Under the pieces are notes generated by a model. The model was not told where the DNA came from and ran no database searches. It was given only the letters and a program-made list of their open reading frames with translations. A program made the translations under genes and the position numbers. From Verrucomicrobia bacterium UBA1727 (lineage in GTDB: Bacteria > Verrucomicrobiota > Kiritimatiellia > RFP12 > UBA1067), in contig DCIL01000095.1 in NCBI GenBank assembly GCA_002315875.1, positions 1 through 10,329 of the forward strand: 10,329 nt of DNA. The letters run 5' to 3'. Below are positions 1 through 6,807 of the stretch, one piece after another. The number at the start of each line of letters is the position of its first letter. Within the stretch, counting starts at the first letter, position 1.

Positions 1-27
1 GAGACCAATGGTGAACTCTTGGCCATT

Positions 28-123
28 CCTACGTCTTACGTCTTAAGTCCTAAGTCCTCGTTTGGGGCGGGCGGCGTCCGCCGCCCGCGGTCAGGACGTA
101 AGACGTAAGACATAAGACGTAGG
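28..123. repeat. Nested inverted repeat built from 7-bp units around a GC-rich hairpin
   Basis: The arms 31-58 and 93-120 are inverted copies matching at 24 of 28 positions, and three more pairs extend them to 28 and 123. Inside lies a perfect 9-bp stem (GCGGGCGGC at 67-75, GCCGCCCGC at 80-88) with loop GTCC. The left arm has GTC every 7 bp (33, 40, 47, 54); the right arm has GAC every 7 bp (95, 102, 109, 116). As DNA it could form a cruciform; as RNA, a long hairpin. No T-run follows on either strand, so it does not look like a classical intrinsic terminator. It resembles REP-like or MITE-like intergenic elements in architecture only; no family is recognised. Confidence 0.75.
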
Positions 124-127
124 CGAA

Positions 128-151
128 GACTAAAGACAATAGACTAAAGAC
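128..151. repeat. Continuation of GAC heptad repeats
   Basis: After a 5-bp phase slip, GAC recurs every 7 bp at 128, 135, 142 and 149, with A/T-rich tetramers between (units of the type GACTAAA). This continues the heptad series of the adjacent inverted repeat without a partner arm on the left side. It ends about 60 bp before the start codon of the giant gene, so it may sit at or near that gene's promoter. No convincing -35/-10 pair was identified between 150 and 212. Confidence 0.6.
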
Positions 152-197
152 AGGTGAAACGATTCGAGAATGATGAGCCAATCTGAGAGAATTTAAC

Positions 198-204
198 AAG
201 GAAG
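198..204 (+). promoter_or_regulatory. Ribosome binding site of the giant beta-helix gene
   Basis: AAGGAAG lies 8 nt before the ATG at 213. It favours this start over the second in-frame ATG at 222. Confidence 0.7.
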
Positions 205-212
205 CAAAGCTT

Positions 213-3200
213 ATGAAAACCATGATCAAAAAATACGTGACACACCATTGTCCACCTCCCTTCTCATCTCTCATCTCTCATTTCTCATCTCTCTTCCTCG
301 CCCTCGCCTTTGCCCTGCCGGCATCGGCCGCGTCGTACAAGAGTTGCACGACATGGCAACAAGTCAAGCAGAATATCAATGGCTACGACATAGTCGAATT
401 TTCTCCGGGCTCGTCTACCTATCGTCGTTTCGATCGGACGGTCTACGTCTCTCGCACGGTGACGCTCGACTTGGATGGGAATGCCGTCAGGCGCTACAAT
501 ACAGACGAACCTGCAATCGTCGTGCAAAACGGCGGCACGCTGACACTGGTGAATGGATCGCTCAGCGGTTATGGTGATTATGGTCGGTTGATTGTCATTG
601 AGAAGGGCGGCAAGTTGATTCTCAATGGTGCGGGTCTGTCGAATGCCCGCATCTCCTCGACTGACGGCGCGGCGGTTATGATTAATGCGGGCGGCACATT
701 CGAAATGAAAGCCGAGTCTACTATTGTTGATTGTATTGCCACCAAGGGCAGCGGCGGCGCCGTTTGGAACAACGGCGGTACGTTCACGATGTCGGGCGGA
801 TGGATTTCTGAATGCGAAGGCACGAGCACGGGGGTGTTGGGCGGCGCTGTTCGCAACACGTCGGGCACGTTCAACATGACGGGCGGCACGATCCAATACT
901 GCTACGCTGCCCCCTACCGCGGCGGCGCGGTCTACAACTTTGCCGGGGCGACGTTCAACATGTCCGGCGGCACGATTAAAAACTGTTCCGCGGCCGACGG
1001 CGGCGGCGTTTATAATGCGGGTACGTTCACTATGACGGGCGCAGCCACCATCACGGATTGCTCCGCCAATACGAGCACTGGCGCAGGCGGAAACATCTAC
1101 AACGCCGGCACGATGACGATCAACGGCACCATGAACCTCAACAGTGGCAAAGCGAGATCCGGCGGCTCCATCTGCAACTCGGGCACGGCGACGGTGGCGT
1201 GCAGCTGGATCCAGGGCTGTTCGGCTTATTACGGCGGCGCGGTGTGCTGCAGCGGCTCGGGTGCATCGCTCACGCTTCTCGGCGGCAACATCTACGGCAA
1301 CTCCGGCGATGCTGGCTGCGCGGGTGCCGCGCTCAGCGGCGGCTATCTGAAGGTCAACGGCGCGAATGTCGACGCCGATACGAAACCGGGATGGCAAGGC
1401 GCGATGTTCGCCCAGGGCGGCACCATCGAGCTCGCGGGCGGCGACATCAAGAACGGCACGGCCAATACGGGTGAGGGCGGTGGCGCTGTGACGCTCTATG
1501 ATAATGCGACCTTTAAGATGACGGGCGGCTGGATGGCCAACAACAAGACGACCTCCGGCAACGGCGGCGCCGTGTATCTTCGCAACTCCAACTGCACCTT
1601 CGAGATGTCCGGCGGCGACTTCTATTCGTGCTCGGCGCCGGGGAACGGCGGCGCCGCCTGGATCGGCAGCGGCACGTTCAAGATGACGGGTGGCACGATC
1701 CGCAACTGCGCGGCCGCGAACGGCGGTGTTATCGCGGGCGCGGGCACGATGACCCTTTCCGGAGGCACGATCAGGGATAGCTCGGCTACGGGCGGTGGCG
1801 GCGGCATTTACATGACTGGCGGCACGCTCAACCTCACGGGCGGCACGATCAGCGGCTGCTCGGCGGCCTACGGCGGCGGCGTGCGGATATCCGCCGGCAC
1901 GACTACGCTTTCGGGTACGACGATCAAAGGCAACCGCTCGAACGGCAATGGCAACGGACTCCAGGCCGACGGCACGCTTGTGTTCAACATGACGGGCGGC
2001 GAGATCAGCGGCAATTACGATTACAGCAGCTGCGCCTACGGTAGTGCCGCCATTCTTGCGTGGAACAGTACGACGGTCAACATCTCCGGCGGCAAGATCA
2101 TCAACAACAAGACGGCCGGAAACGGTGTCATTTATTTCCGCGGAGCGGAGATGAACATCTACGGCGGCGTCTTCACGAACAATACCGTCACCGGCACGAA
2201 ACTCTTCTATCGTGACAGCGGCGCGACCGGTCCCCTCAATGTCTGCGGACTCTACAGCGACCTTGAGCCGTCGTCCGATTCGTCGGGCATCACGTTCCCG
2301 GCCGGCTATGCCGAGCAGTCGGTCGGCTCGAAGTACGTCGCGGGACGCAATGTCTCCGTCTCCGACGGTTCGCTCGCCGGCGGCACCTACACCTTCGATC
2401 CGTCCGCTGCGCTCTACACCGACGCTGGGCTCTCGCGCCTTGCAACCTGCACGGTCTCGACCGACTCTTCGGCGACGCCGACCTGGTACACGCTCAAGGG
2501 CACGGGGGTCGCGAACGCCTCGACCTGGCGCGATGTCAAGGTGAATCTTGAGGCGGGCAACAGCGTCAAGTTGACGCAGAACGTCTCGCATGATTCGATT
2601 GCATCGCTGACCAATGCTCAGGAAGTGGCGCTCGATCTGAACGGACATACGATCGCTCAAGGCGCGTGGGGTGAATGCGCCGGCTATGTCATCAGGTGCA
2701 CAACTGGCTCGGCCAAAGTGACAATCAAGGACTCCGTCGGCACGGGTGCGATTGTCGGAAATCCCGATACCGCGACGACCGCGGGCAGCGGCGGCGGCTT
2801 CTATTTCGCCGATTCATCTTCGCTGACGCTTGAAGGCGGCACCTTGAAGAATTTCCGCCTGACCGCGGCTGGAAAGAACGGCGGCTGCATCTGCGTTGAT
2901 TCGCCCAATGCCTCCTTCACGATGAATGGCGGCGCGATCGAGAACTGCTCGACGACTGAGAAGGGCGGTGCGGTTTCTTGCGACGGCACCTTCACGATGA
3001 CGGGCGGTGTCATCAAGGACAACACGGCCGCGACCGCCTCGGCACTTTATCTGACCGGCTCTGGCCTTATCCAGGGCGAGGTTGTGAAGGGTAGCGTCGT
3101 CGCCGGTTCGATGAAGGCGCAGGGCGGCGTCTTCGATCAGGATCCGGCGTCCTTCGTCGATACGGCGAACGGCTTCGAGTCGAAGCAGCTCAGCGCTTCG

Positions 3201-5186
3201 CCCGCGCTCTGGATCGTCGGTAAGGACCTGGTCGCCGAGAATCCGAATCTCAAGAAGGGCGTCTTCATCTTCGATCCGCAGAGCACGGCGTGTGTCGCCG
3301 CCGGCGTTACGCTCGCGTCCGGACACGTCACGACGGCGCTCACCGAGCCCGCGAAACTCTATGTGGTCGACAAGCTCCACAAACACTGCCTCTGTGGCGA
3401 GTATGGCTGCGCGCATACGGCCGGGGACATGACCTTCAAGCCGTGGATGGACAAGGAGGCGCTGCCGACGGTGTCCGACAACTGGTATCTCTTCTACAAT
3501 GTCGCGGCGACGAACGCCTGCGCTCCGGCTAACGGCGTAAAGCTCTGCTTGAACGGCAAGACGGTCACCGGAAAGAGCGGCGATCGTATCGTCGAAGTCG
3601 CGGCGAATCGTACCGTTTCGATGACGGACTGCCAGACGACGGGACTGCTCACGGGCGGCGGCGCGGATAACATCTCCGGTGGCGCGGTGCTCGTTAACGG
3701 CACGCTCGGACTCTTCGGCGGTTCGATCACCGGCAACGTCTCTTCGGCTGGTGCGGTGGCGGTGACCGAGACCGGTTCGCTCGTTCTTGGCGGACGTCCC
3801 GTCGTCACCAACAACGTGACGGGCGGCAATCTTTATCTTGCCTCGGGACGTTCGGTCGTCGTTTCGGAGACCGTGCCGCTCGCTGAGGATGCGAAGATCG
3901 GCGTGACGACTGAGGATCTGCCTGCGGGCGCGGCCCTCTATGTGCCGGTGACGTCCAACGGCAACGAGCATCTCGCGTGTTTCACGAGCGATGACGCGCG
4001 GCTTGAGGTGGTTGAAGAATCCAGCAAGGTGCAACTCAAGGCGCCGATCGTCACCTATCAGGCGTGGGGCGGCTCGTTCTCCAACGGCACCGAGAAGCTG
4101 CGTTGGAGTTCGGGAGTTGATCATTGCTATGCCGTCCCTGCGGAACTTCCGGTGCGAAAGGGATACGATTTCGTTTCCAACTGGTATCACAGCTGGACGA
4201 ACGGTGCGGCGTCCGTGGTGGACGGTGCGGCGATTTCGACGAACGACGACCATACGGTCTATGCGCATTGGGTTTCCTCCAACGTCGAACCGTCCGATCT
4301 CAACGCCGAATCGTCGGCCGACGGACTCGTGGTGAAGGGAACGGACAATGAGATCGCTGACGGAGTCCTGGCGCTGCCGGATCTCGCCAGCGCGGCAGCG
4401 GACGCGAAGCCCTTTGTCAAGATTACGGATTACGCGTTCACCCAGAAGAATTACGACAAGCAGCATCCGACTGCGAAGGTTGCGAGTGTCGCGATTCCTA
4501 CCTATGTCCGCGAGATTGGCTCCTACGCCTTCTCCGACTGCAAGAATCTCACCAACGTCACCCTCGCCGCCACTCGTGACTATACGACCGGCAAGAAGGT
4601 GCCGCTTGTCATCCGTGACTGGGCGTTCAAGGGTTCGCCTGTCTCGTCCATCGTCTTCCCCGCCGACTCTTCGGTGGAGCTGGACTACGGTTCGTTCGCC
4701 GATGCGAGATATCTCAAAGACATCTACATCCTCGGTGAAGTGACCGTGACGTCGCGGTATCCGTTCCTCGGCATCGGACGTTCGCTGCCGTCGGGACAGA
4801 AGGTGCGCATCCATCTCTCGCCGGCGCTCGCCGCCGACGCCGCGTATGTCGCCTCGCTCACGAACGGCATGAATTACGCGCATGTCGAGTTGAGCCAGAA
4901 GGTCGAGGGCGAGGTGAAGTATATCGGCACTCCGGACGTCACATCGGATCCGATGGTGTTCACCTTTACCATTGCTTCCGATTCGCCGTGGATGAAGGTT
5001 ACCGAAGATACGGTCTACCTCTTCTGGTCGAAGACTCTCCCTGAAGGCAAGGTCTTCATCGGCAACGAGCCGAAGAAGCCGACAACGCTCGTCAGGAACA
5101 CCGACGGCAGCTGGACTGCCACCTTCGACAAGCCCGCCGAAGCCGGTTCGGGTCTCACCTTCTTCCAGCTCTGCATCGGCGACTGA
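213..5186 (+). CDS. Giant exported beta-helix / InlB-repeat / leucine-rich surface protein
   Basis: This 1657-residue protein starts with a Sec-type signal peptide. The long N-region is followed by a hydrophobic stretch ending LALAFALPASA, with likely cleavage near residue 39-40. Block 1 (about 48-765) is a right-handed beta-helix of roughly 18 coils with the pattern [GA]TFxMxGGxIxxCSA followed by GGAV/GGGV-Y-N. Blocks 2 (about 772-1035) and 3 (about 1070-1275) repeat the layout on a smaller scale. Each has a DLDGN-like strand (D86; D808, DLNGH; C1112, CLNGK) ahead of its coils. Between blocks 2 and 3, residues 1056-1068 form HxHCxCx4CxH, a possible metal site. Residues about 1279-1354 match an InlB/Listeria-Bacteroides repeat (GYDF...NWY...VYAHW). 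Residues about 1420-1510 look like BspA-type leucine-rich repeats (IGSYAFSDCKNLTNVTL). I see no autotransporter barrel, LPXTG, PEP-CTERM or clear T9SS tail, so export beyond the periplasm is unexplained. An adhesin or surface-display role is inferred. The coils resemble chlamydial Pmp repeats only loosely. Confidence 0.85.
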   Translation: MKTMIKKYVTHHCPPPFSSLISHFSSLFLALAFALPASAASYKSCTTWQQVKQNINGYDIVEFSPGSSTYRRFDRTVYVSRTVTLDLDGNAVRRYNTDEPAIVVQNGGTLTLVNGSLSGYGDYGRLIVIEKGGKLILNGAGLSNARISSTDGAAVMINAGGTFEMKAESTIVDCIATKGSGGAVWNNGGTFTMSGGWISECEGTSTGVLGGAVRNTSGTFNMTGGTIQYCYAAPYRGGAVYNFAGATFNMSGGTIKNCSAADGGGVYNAGTFTMTGAATITDCSANTSTGAGGNIYNAGTMTINGTMNLNSGKARSGGSICNSGTATVACSWIQGCSAYYGGAVCCSGSGASLTLLGGNIYGNSGDAGCAGAALSGGYLKVNGANVDADTKPGWQGAMFAQGGTIELAGGDIKNGTANTGEGGGAVTLYDNATFKMTGGWMANNKTTSGNGGAVYLRNSNCTFEMSGGDFYSCSAPGNGGAAWIGSGTFKMTGGTIRNCAAANGGVIAGAGTMTLSGGTIRDSSATGGGGGIYMTGGTLNLTGGTISGCSAAYGGGVRISAGTTTLSGTTIKGNRSNGNGNGLQADGTLVFNMTGGEISGNYDYSSCAYGSAAILAWNSTTVNISGGKIINNKTAGNGVIYFRGAEMNIYGGVFTNNTVTGTKLFYRDSGATGPLNVCGLYSDLEPSSDSSGITFPAGYAEQSVGSKYVAGRNVSVSDGSLAGGTYTFDPSAALYTDAGLSRLATCTVSTDSSATPTWYTLKGTGVANASTWRDVKVNLEAGNSVKLTQNVSHDSIASLTNAQEVALDLNGHTIAQGAWGECAGYVIRCTTGSAKVTIKDSVGTGAIVGNPDTATTAGSGGGFYFADSSSLTLEGGTLKNFRLTAAGKNGGCICVDSPNASFTMNGGAIENCSTTEKGGAVSCDGTFTMTGGVIKDNTAATASALYLTGSGLIQGEVVKGSVVAGSMKAQGGVFDQDPASFVDTANGFESKQLSASPALWIVGKDLVAENPNLKKGVFIFDPQSTACVAAGVTLASGHVTTALTEPAKLYVVDKLHKHCLCGEYGCAHTAGDMTFKPWMDKEALPTVSDNWYLFYNVAATNACAPANGVKLCLNGKTVTGKSGDRIVEVAANRTVSMTDCQTTGLLTGGGADNISGGAVLVNGTLGLFGGSITGNVSSAGAVAVTETGSLVLGGRPVVTNNVTGGNLYLASGRSVVVSETVPLAEDAKIGVTTEDLPAGAALYVPVTSNGNEHLACFTSDDARLEVVEESSKVQLKAPIVTYQAWGGSFSNGTEKLRWSSGVDHCYAVPAELPVRKGYDFVSNWYHSWTNGAASVVDGAAISTNDDHTVYAHWVSSNVEPSDLNAESSADGLVVKGTDNEIADGVLALPDLASAAADAKPFVKITDYAFTQKNYDKQHPTAKVASVAIPTYVREIGSYAFSDCKNLTNVTLAATRDYTTGKKVPLVIRDWAFKGSPVSSIVFPADSSVELDYGSFADARYLKDIYILGEVTVTSRYPFLGIGRSLPSGQKVRIHLSPALAADAAYVASLTNGMNYAHVELSQKVEGEVKYIGTPDVTSDPMVFTFTIASDSPWMKVTEDTVYLFWSKTLPEGKVFIGNEPKKPTTLVRNTDGSWTATFDKPAEAGSGLTFFQLCIGD
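262..289 (+). repeat. Heptanucleotide tandem repeat inside the signal peptide
   Basis: Four tandem TCTCATY units (TCTCATC at 262, 269 and 283; TCTCATT at 276) are followed by a partial fifth unit, TCTC. They encode part of residues 17-27 (SSLISHFSSLF), at the junction of the N-region and hydrophobic core. As 7 is not a multiple of 3, gain or loss of one or two units would shift the reading frame; three units would restore it. The array is short and slightly imperfect, so its slippage rate is unknown. Confidence 0.75.
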
Positions 5187-5197
5187 CGTAGGCCTTG

Positions 5198-5229
5198 CCC
5201 CAGTGCAAATTATCATGCTTGCGCTGGGG
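5198..5229. other. Stem-loop between the giant gene and the beta-barrel gene
   Basis: CCCCAGTGCAA (5198-5208) can pair with TTGCGCTGGGG (5219-5229) over 11 bp, with one G-T wobble and a 10-nt loop. It begins 12 nt after the TGA of the giant gene. It may terminate transcription or protect the mRNA 3' end, but a G-run rather than a U-run follows. The right arm contains the proposed -35 element of the next gene. Confidence 0.5.
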
Positions 5230-5247
5230 TGGGGGGTATGGTATACT
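5219..5247 (+). promoter_or_regulatory. Extended -10 promoter of the beta-barrel gene, nearly leaderless
   Basis: TTGCGC (5219-5224), a 17-bp spacer and TATACT (5242-5247), with an extended TGG at 5239-5241 just before the -10, form a good sigma-70-type promoter. Only 8 nt separate the -10 from the ATG at 5256. Transcription would therefore start at or within about two bases of the start codon, and no Shine-Dalgarno is present there. The spacer contains GGGGTGGGGGG (5226-5236). Confidence 0.65.
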
Positions 5248-5255
5248 TCGCGCCT

Positions 5256-6215
5256 ATGAAAACCATACTGGCTACTGTTGGGGCAGCACTGACTGCCGTC
5301 ACCCTCGGGGCTGCGGAAGCGGATTCCGAGAAATCTGAAAAGTTGGAGGAGGAAGAGACTGCCATCTTTGAAGCTGGCTTCGATTTCGACTTCAACTCGG
5401 CGTACATAGATAAAAACGCCGTGGCTAATGACGACATGGTCATGCAACCTTGCGTCTGGGCCGACCTAACCTACTTTGAACCGTTTTGGCTCGGCTTTTC
5501 GATCTGGCAGAACTACGATCTGACCGATCGCCGGAAAGCGACTTACAAGTATGGCCTTAATGAGACTGACTACAACGTGCATCTCGGCGCGACTGTCTGG
5601 GAGTCGGAAGACGAAGAGTATTCCGTCGGCCTCGAACTCGGTCATGAATGGTTCACCTATCATGGCGTTCGCGACGAGGCGCGCGATTCCTCGCCCAACA
5701 CCTCCGAGATCTATCTCAAGGCGACGTTTGACAATCCGTTCGTCAATGTCTACGGCAAGGCCGCGTACATGTACGGCGATTACGGCGACTACAAGAAGGG
5801 AATGTACTATTCCGTCGGCTTCAACAAGGAAGTCGAGCTTTGCGATTCCCTCACCGCCGGCATCGATTGGGACGTTGGCTTTGGCGACAGCCATTACCTC
5901 CAGTTCCTCTACGGCGATTGCGACTATCGCAGCTGGACCGAAGTGGTCGACGAAGAGGAGGTCGAGCGTGAGAAGTATTCGAATCCCGATGGCGGCATCG
6001 GCGGCACCACGGTCAAGCTCTATCTCGTCTGGGACATTACCGAATGGATGTCGCTCGGCGGCACGATCGCCTACACCGGCGTCCTGAACGGCAGCGCCCG
6101 CGAAGGCCTCGGAAATCGCGAGTACTACACCACCGGCTATTGGGATGACGGTACCAACGATATGTATCCCCGCGACCTCTTTTGGGGCGGCATCAACTTT
6201 AAGCTCAAGTTCTGA
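5256..6215 (+). CDS. Putative outer-membrane beta-barrel protein
   Basis: The protein has 319 residues from ATG 5256. An earlier in-frame ATG at 5229 would place nine residues ahead of a good signal peptide and lie upstream of the -10, so I reject it. The signal peptide is MKTILATVGAALTAVTLGAAEA, with likely cleavage after Ala22. An acidic stretch follows (about 23-36, DSEKSEKLEEEETA), then alternating polar/hydrophobic strands rich in Trp, Tyr and Gly with acidic turns. The C-terminus INFKLKF ends in Phe, the usual signal for BAM-dependent insertion. The N-terminal strands (FDFDFNSAYIDKNAV... followed by Q-P-x-V-W-A) recall TorF-like putative porins, but the family is not certain. The likely place is the outer membrane; any pore or substrate role is inferred. 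The pth gene begins 20 nt after its stop codon. Confidence 0.75.
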   Translation: MKTILATVGAALTAVTLGAAEADSEKSEKLEEEETAIFEAGFDFDFNSAYIDKNAVANDDMVMQPCVWADLTYFEPFWLGFSIWQNYDLTDRRKATYKYGLNETDYNVHLGATVWESEDEEYSVGLELGHEWFTYHGVRDEARDSSPNTSEIYLKATFDNPFVNVYGKAAYMYGDYGDYKKGMYYSVGFNKEVELCDSLTAGIDWDVGFGDSHYLQFLYGDCDYRSWTEVVDEEEVEREKYSNPDGGIGGTTVKLYLVWDITEWMSLGGTIAYTGVLNGSAREGLGNREYYTTGYWDDGTNDMYPRDLFWGGINFKLKF

Positions 6216-6221
6216 GGAAGG
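6215..6221 (+). promoter_or_regulatory. Ribosome binding site of pth
   Basis: AGGAAGG begins at the last base of the upstream stop codon and ends 13 nt before the GTG at 6235. The spacing is rather long, but no better start is available because the conserved Pth N-terminus begins exactly at that GTG. Confidence 0.5.
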
Positions 6222-6234
6222 CAGAACAACCTAA

Positions 6235-6807
6235 GTGAAAATCATAGTAGGCTTAGGCAATCCGGGTGCGCAGTATGAAAATACTCCGCACTCGATTGGT
6301 TTTGAGGCGGTCGATGCGATCGCTTCTCAGATCGGTGCCGTCTGGGAGGAGAAGCGTCAGTTCAAGTGCCTCTGGACGCGCGGCACTTTTGCAGGCCAGA
6401 GCGTTGTCCTCGTCAAACCCCAGACCTTCATGAATCTCTCCGGCGATTCGGTCGCACCGGTGGTGAAGTATTCGAATGCCACCGCGGCGGATCTCGTCGT
6501 CATCCAGGACGACATCGATCTTCCGGTCGGACGACTCCGCATCCGCAAGGGCGGCAGCTGCGGCGGACACAATGGAATCCGCAATATCATCGAGCGACTC
6601 GGAAGTCCGCTTTTCATTCGCATCAAGCTCGGCGTCGGCAAGGATAAGGACAATGTGATTTCGCACGTGCTCGGCAAGTTCGCGCCCGAGACGCGCAAGG
6701 TGATGAACGAGGTCGTGTCCGCCGCGGTCAAGGCCGCCGAGTCGGTTCTCGTCAATGGCGCGGAAAGGGCGATGAATGAGTTCAATGGATTCAACGCCCT
6801 CGGCTAA
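6235..6807 (+). CDS. pth: Peptidyl-tRNA hydrolase (Pth)
   Basis: This cytosolic enzyme releases tRNA from prematurely dropped peptidyl-tRNA by cleaving the ester bond between the peptide and the tRNA. The 190-residue length is normal for bacterial Pth. The N-terminus MKIIVGLGNPGAQYENTPHSIGF is the family signature, read from a GTG start. It contains Asn9 and the catalytic His19 (His20 in E. coli). KPQTFMNLSG follows, then QDDIDLPVGRLRIRKGGS with the conserved Asp, and GGHNGI with the conserved Asn. All key residues are present. The stop lies 32 bp inside hydF, which suggests translational coupling. It probably shares a transcript with the beta-barrel gene, since no separate promoter was seen in the 19-bp gap. 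Confidence 0.95.
   Translation: MKIIVGLGNPGAQYENTPHSIGFEAVDAIASQIGAVWEEKRQFKCLWTRGTFAGQSVVLVKPQTFMNLSGDSVAPVVKYSNATAADLVVIQDDIDLPVGRLRIRKGGSCGGHNGIRNIIERLGSPLFIRIKLGVGKDKDNVISHVLGKFAPETRKVMNEVVSAAVKAAESVLVNGAERAMNEFNGFNALG
6762..6769 (+). promoter_or_regulatory. Ribosome binding site of hydF within pth
   Basis: GGAAAGGG lies 6 nt before the ATG at 6776, inside the pth coding region. It supports that start over the in-frame ATG at 6785. Confidence 0.55.

Noticed and set aside
28..151. CRISPR array or intrinsic terminator
   Set aside because: Units are 7 bp with no spacers, so it is not CRISPR. The hairpin has no following T-run on either strand, so a classical terminator is not supported.
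50..274. Minus-strand reading frame with hydrophobic stretches across the upstream repeats
   Set aside because: Its hydrophobic residues come from the heptad repeats themselves, and it runs through the inverted repeat and the signal-peptide repeat. No homology or RBS supports it.
285..2660. Long minus-strand reading frame (791 codons) opposite the giant gene, and a second one at 2814-5447
   Set aside because: Both are antisense to a clearly real repetitive protein. Their translations are Arg/Ala/Val-rich with no domain or signal, as expected from GC-rich codon bias on the opposite strand.
213..5186. Chlamydial-type polymorphic membrane protein (Pmp) autotransporter
   Set aside because: The coils have GGAV-like motifs, but the FxxN partner motif is not regular and there is no C-terminal autotransporter barrel.
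5229..5255. Upstream ATG at 5229 as start of the beta-barrel protein
   Set aside because: It lies before the -10 element and would put MGGMVYFAP ahead of a well-formed signal peptide beginning at 5256.
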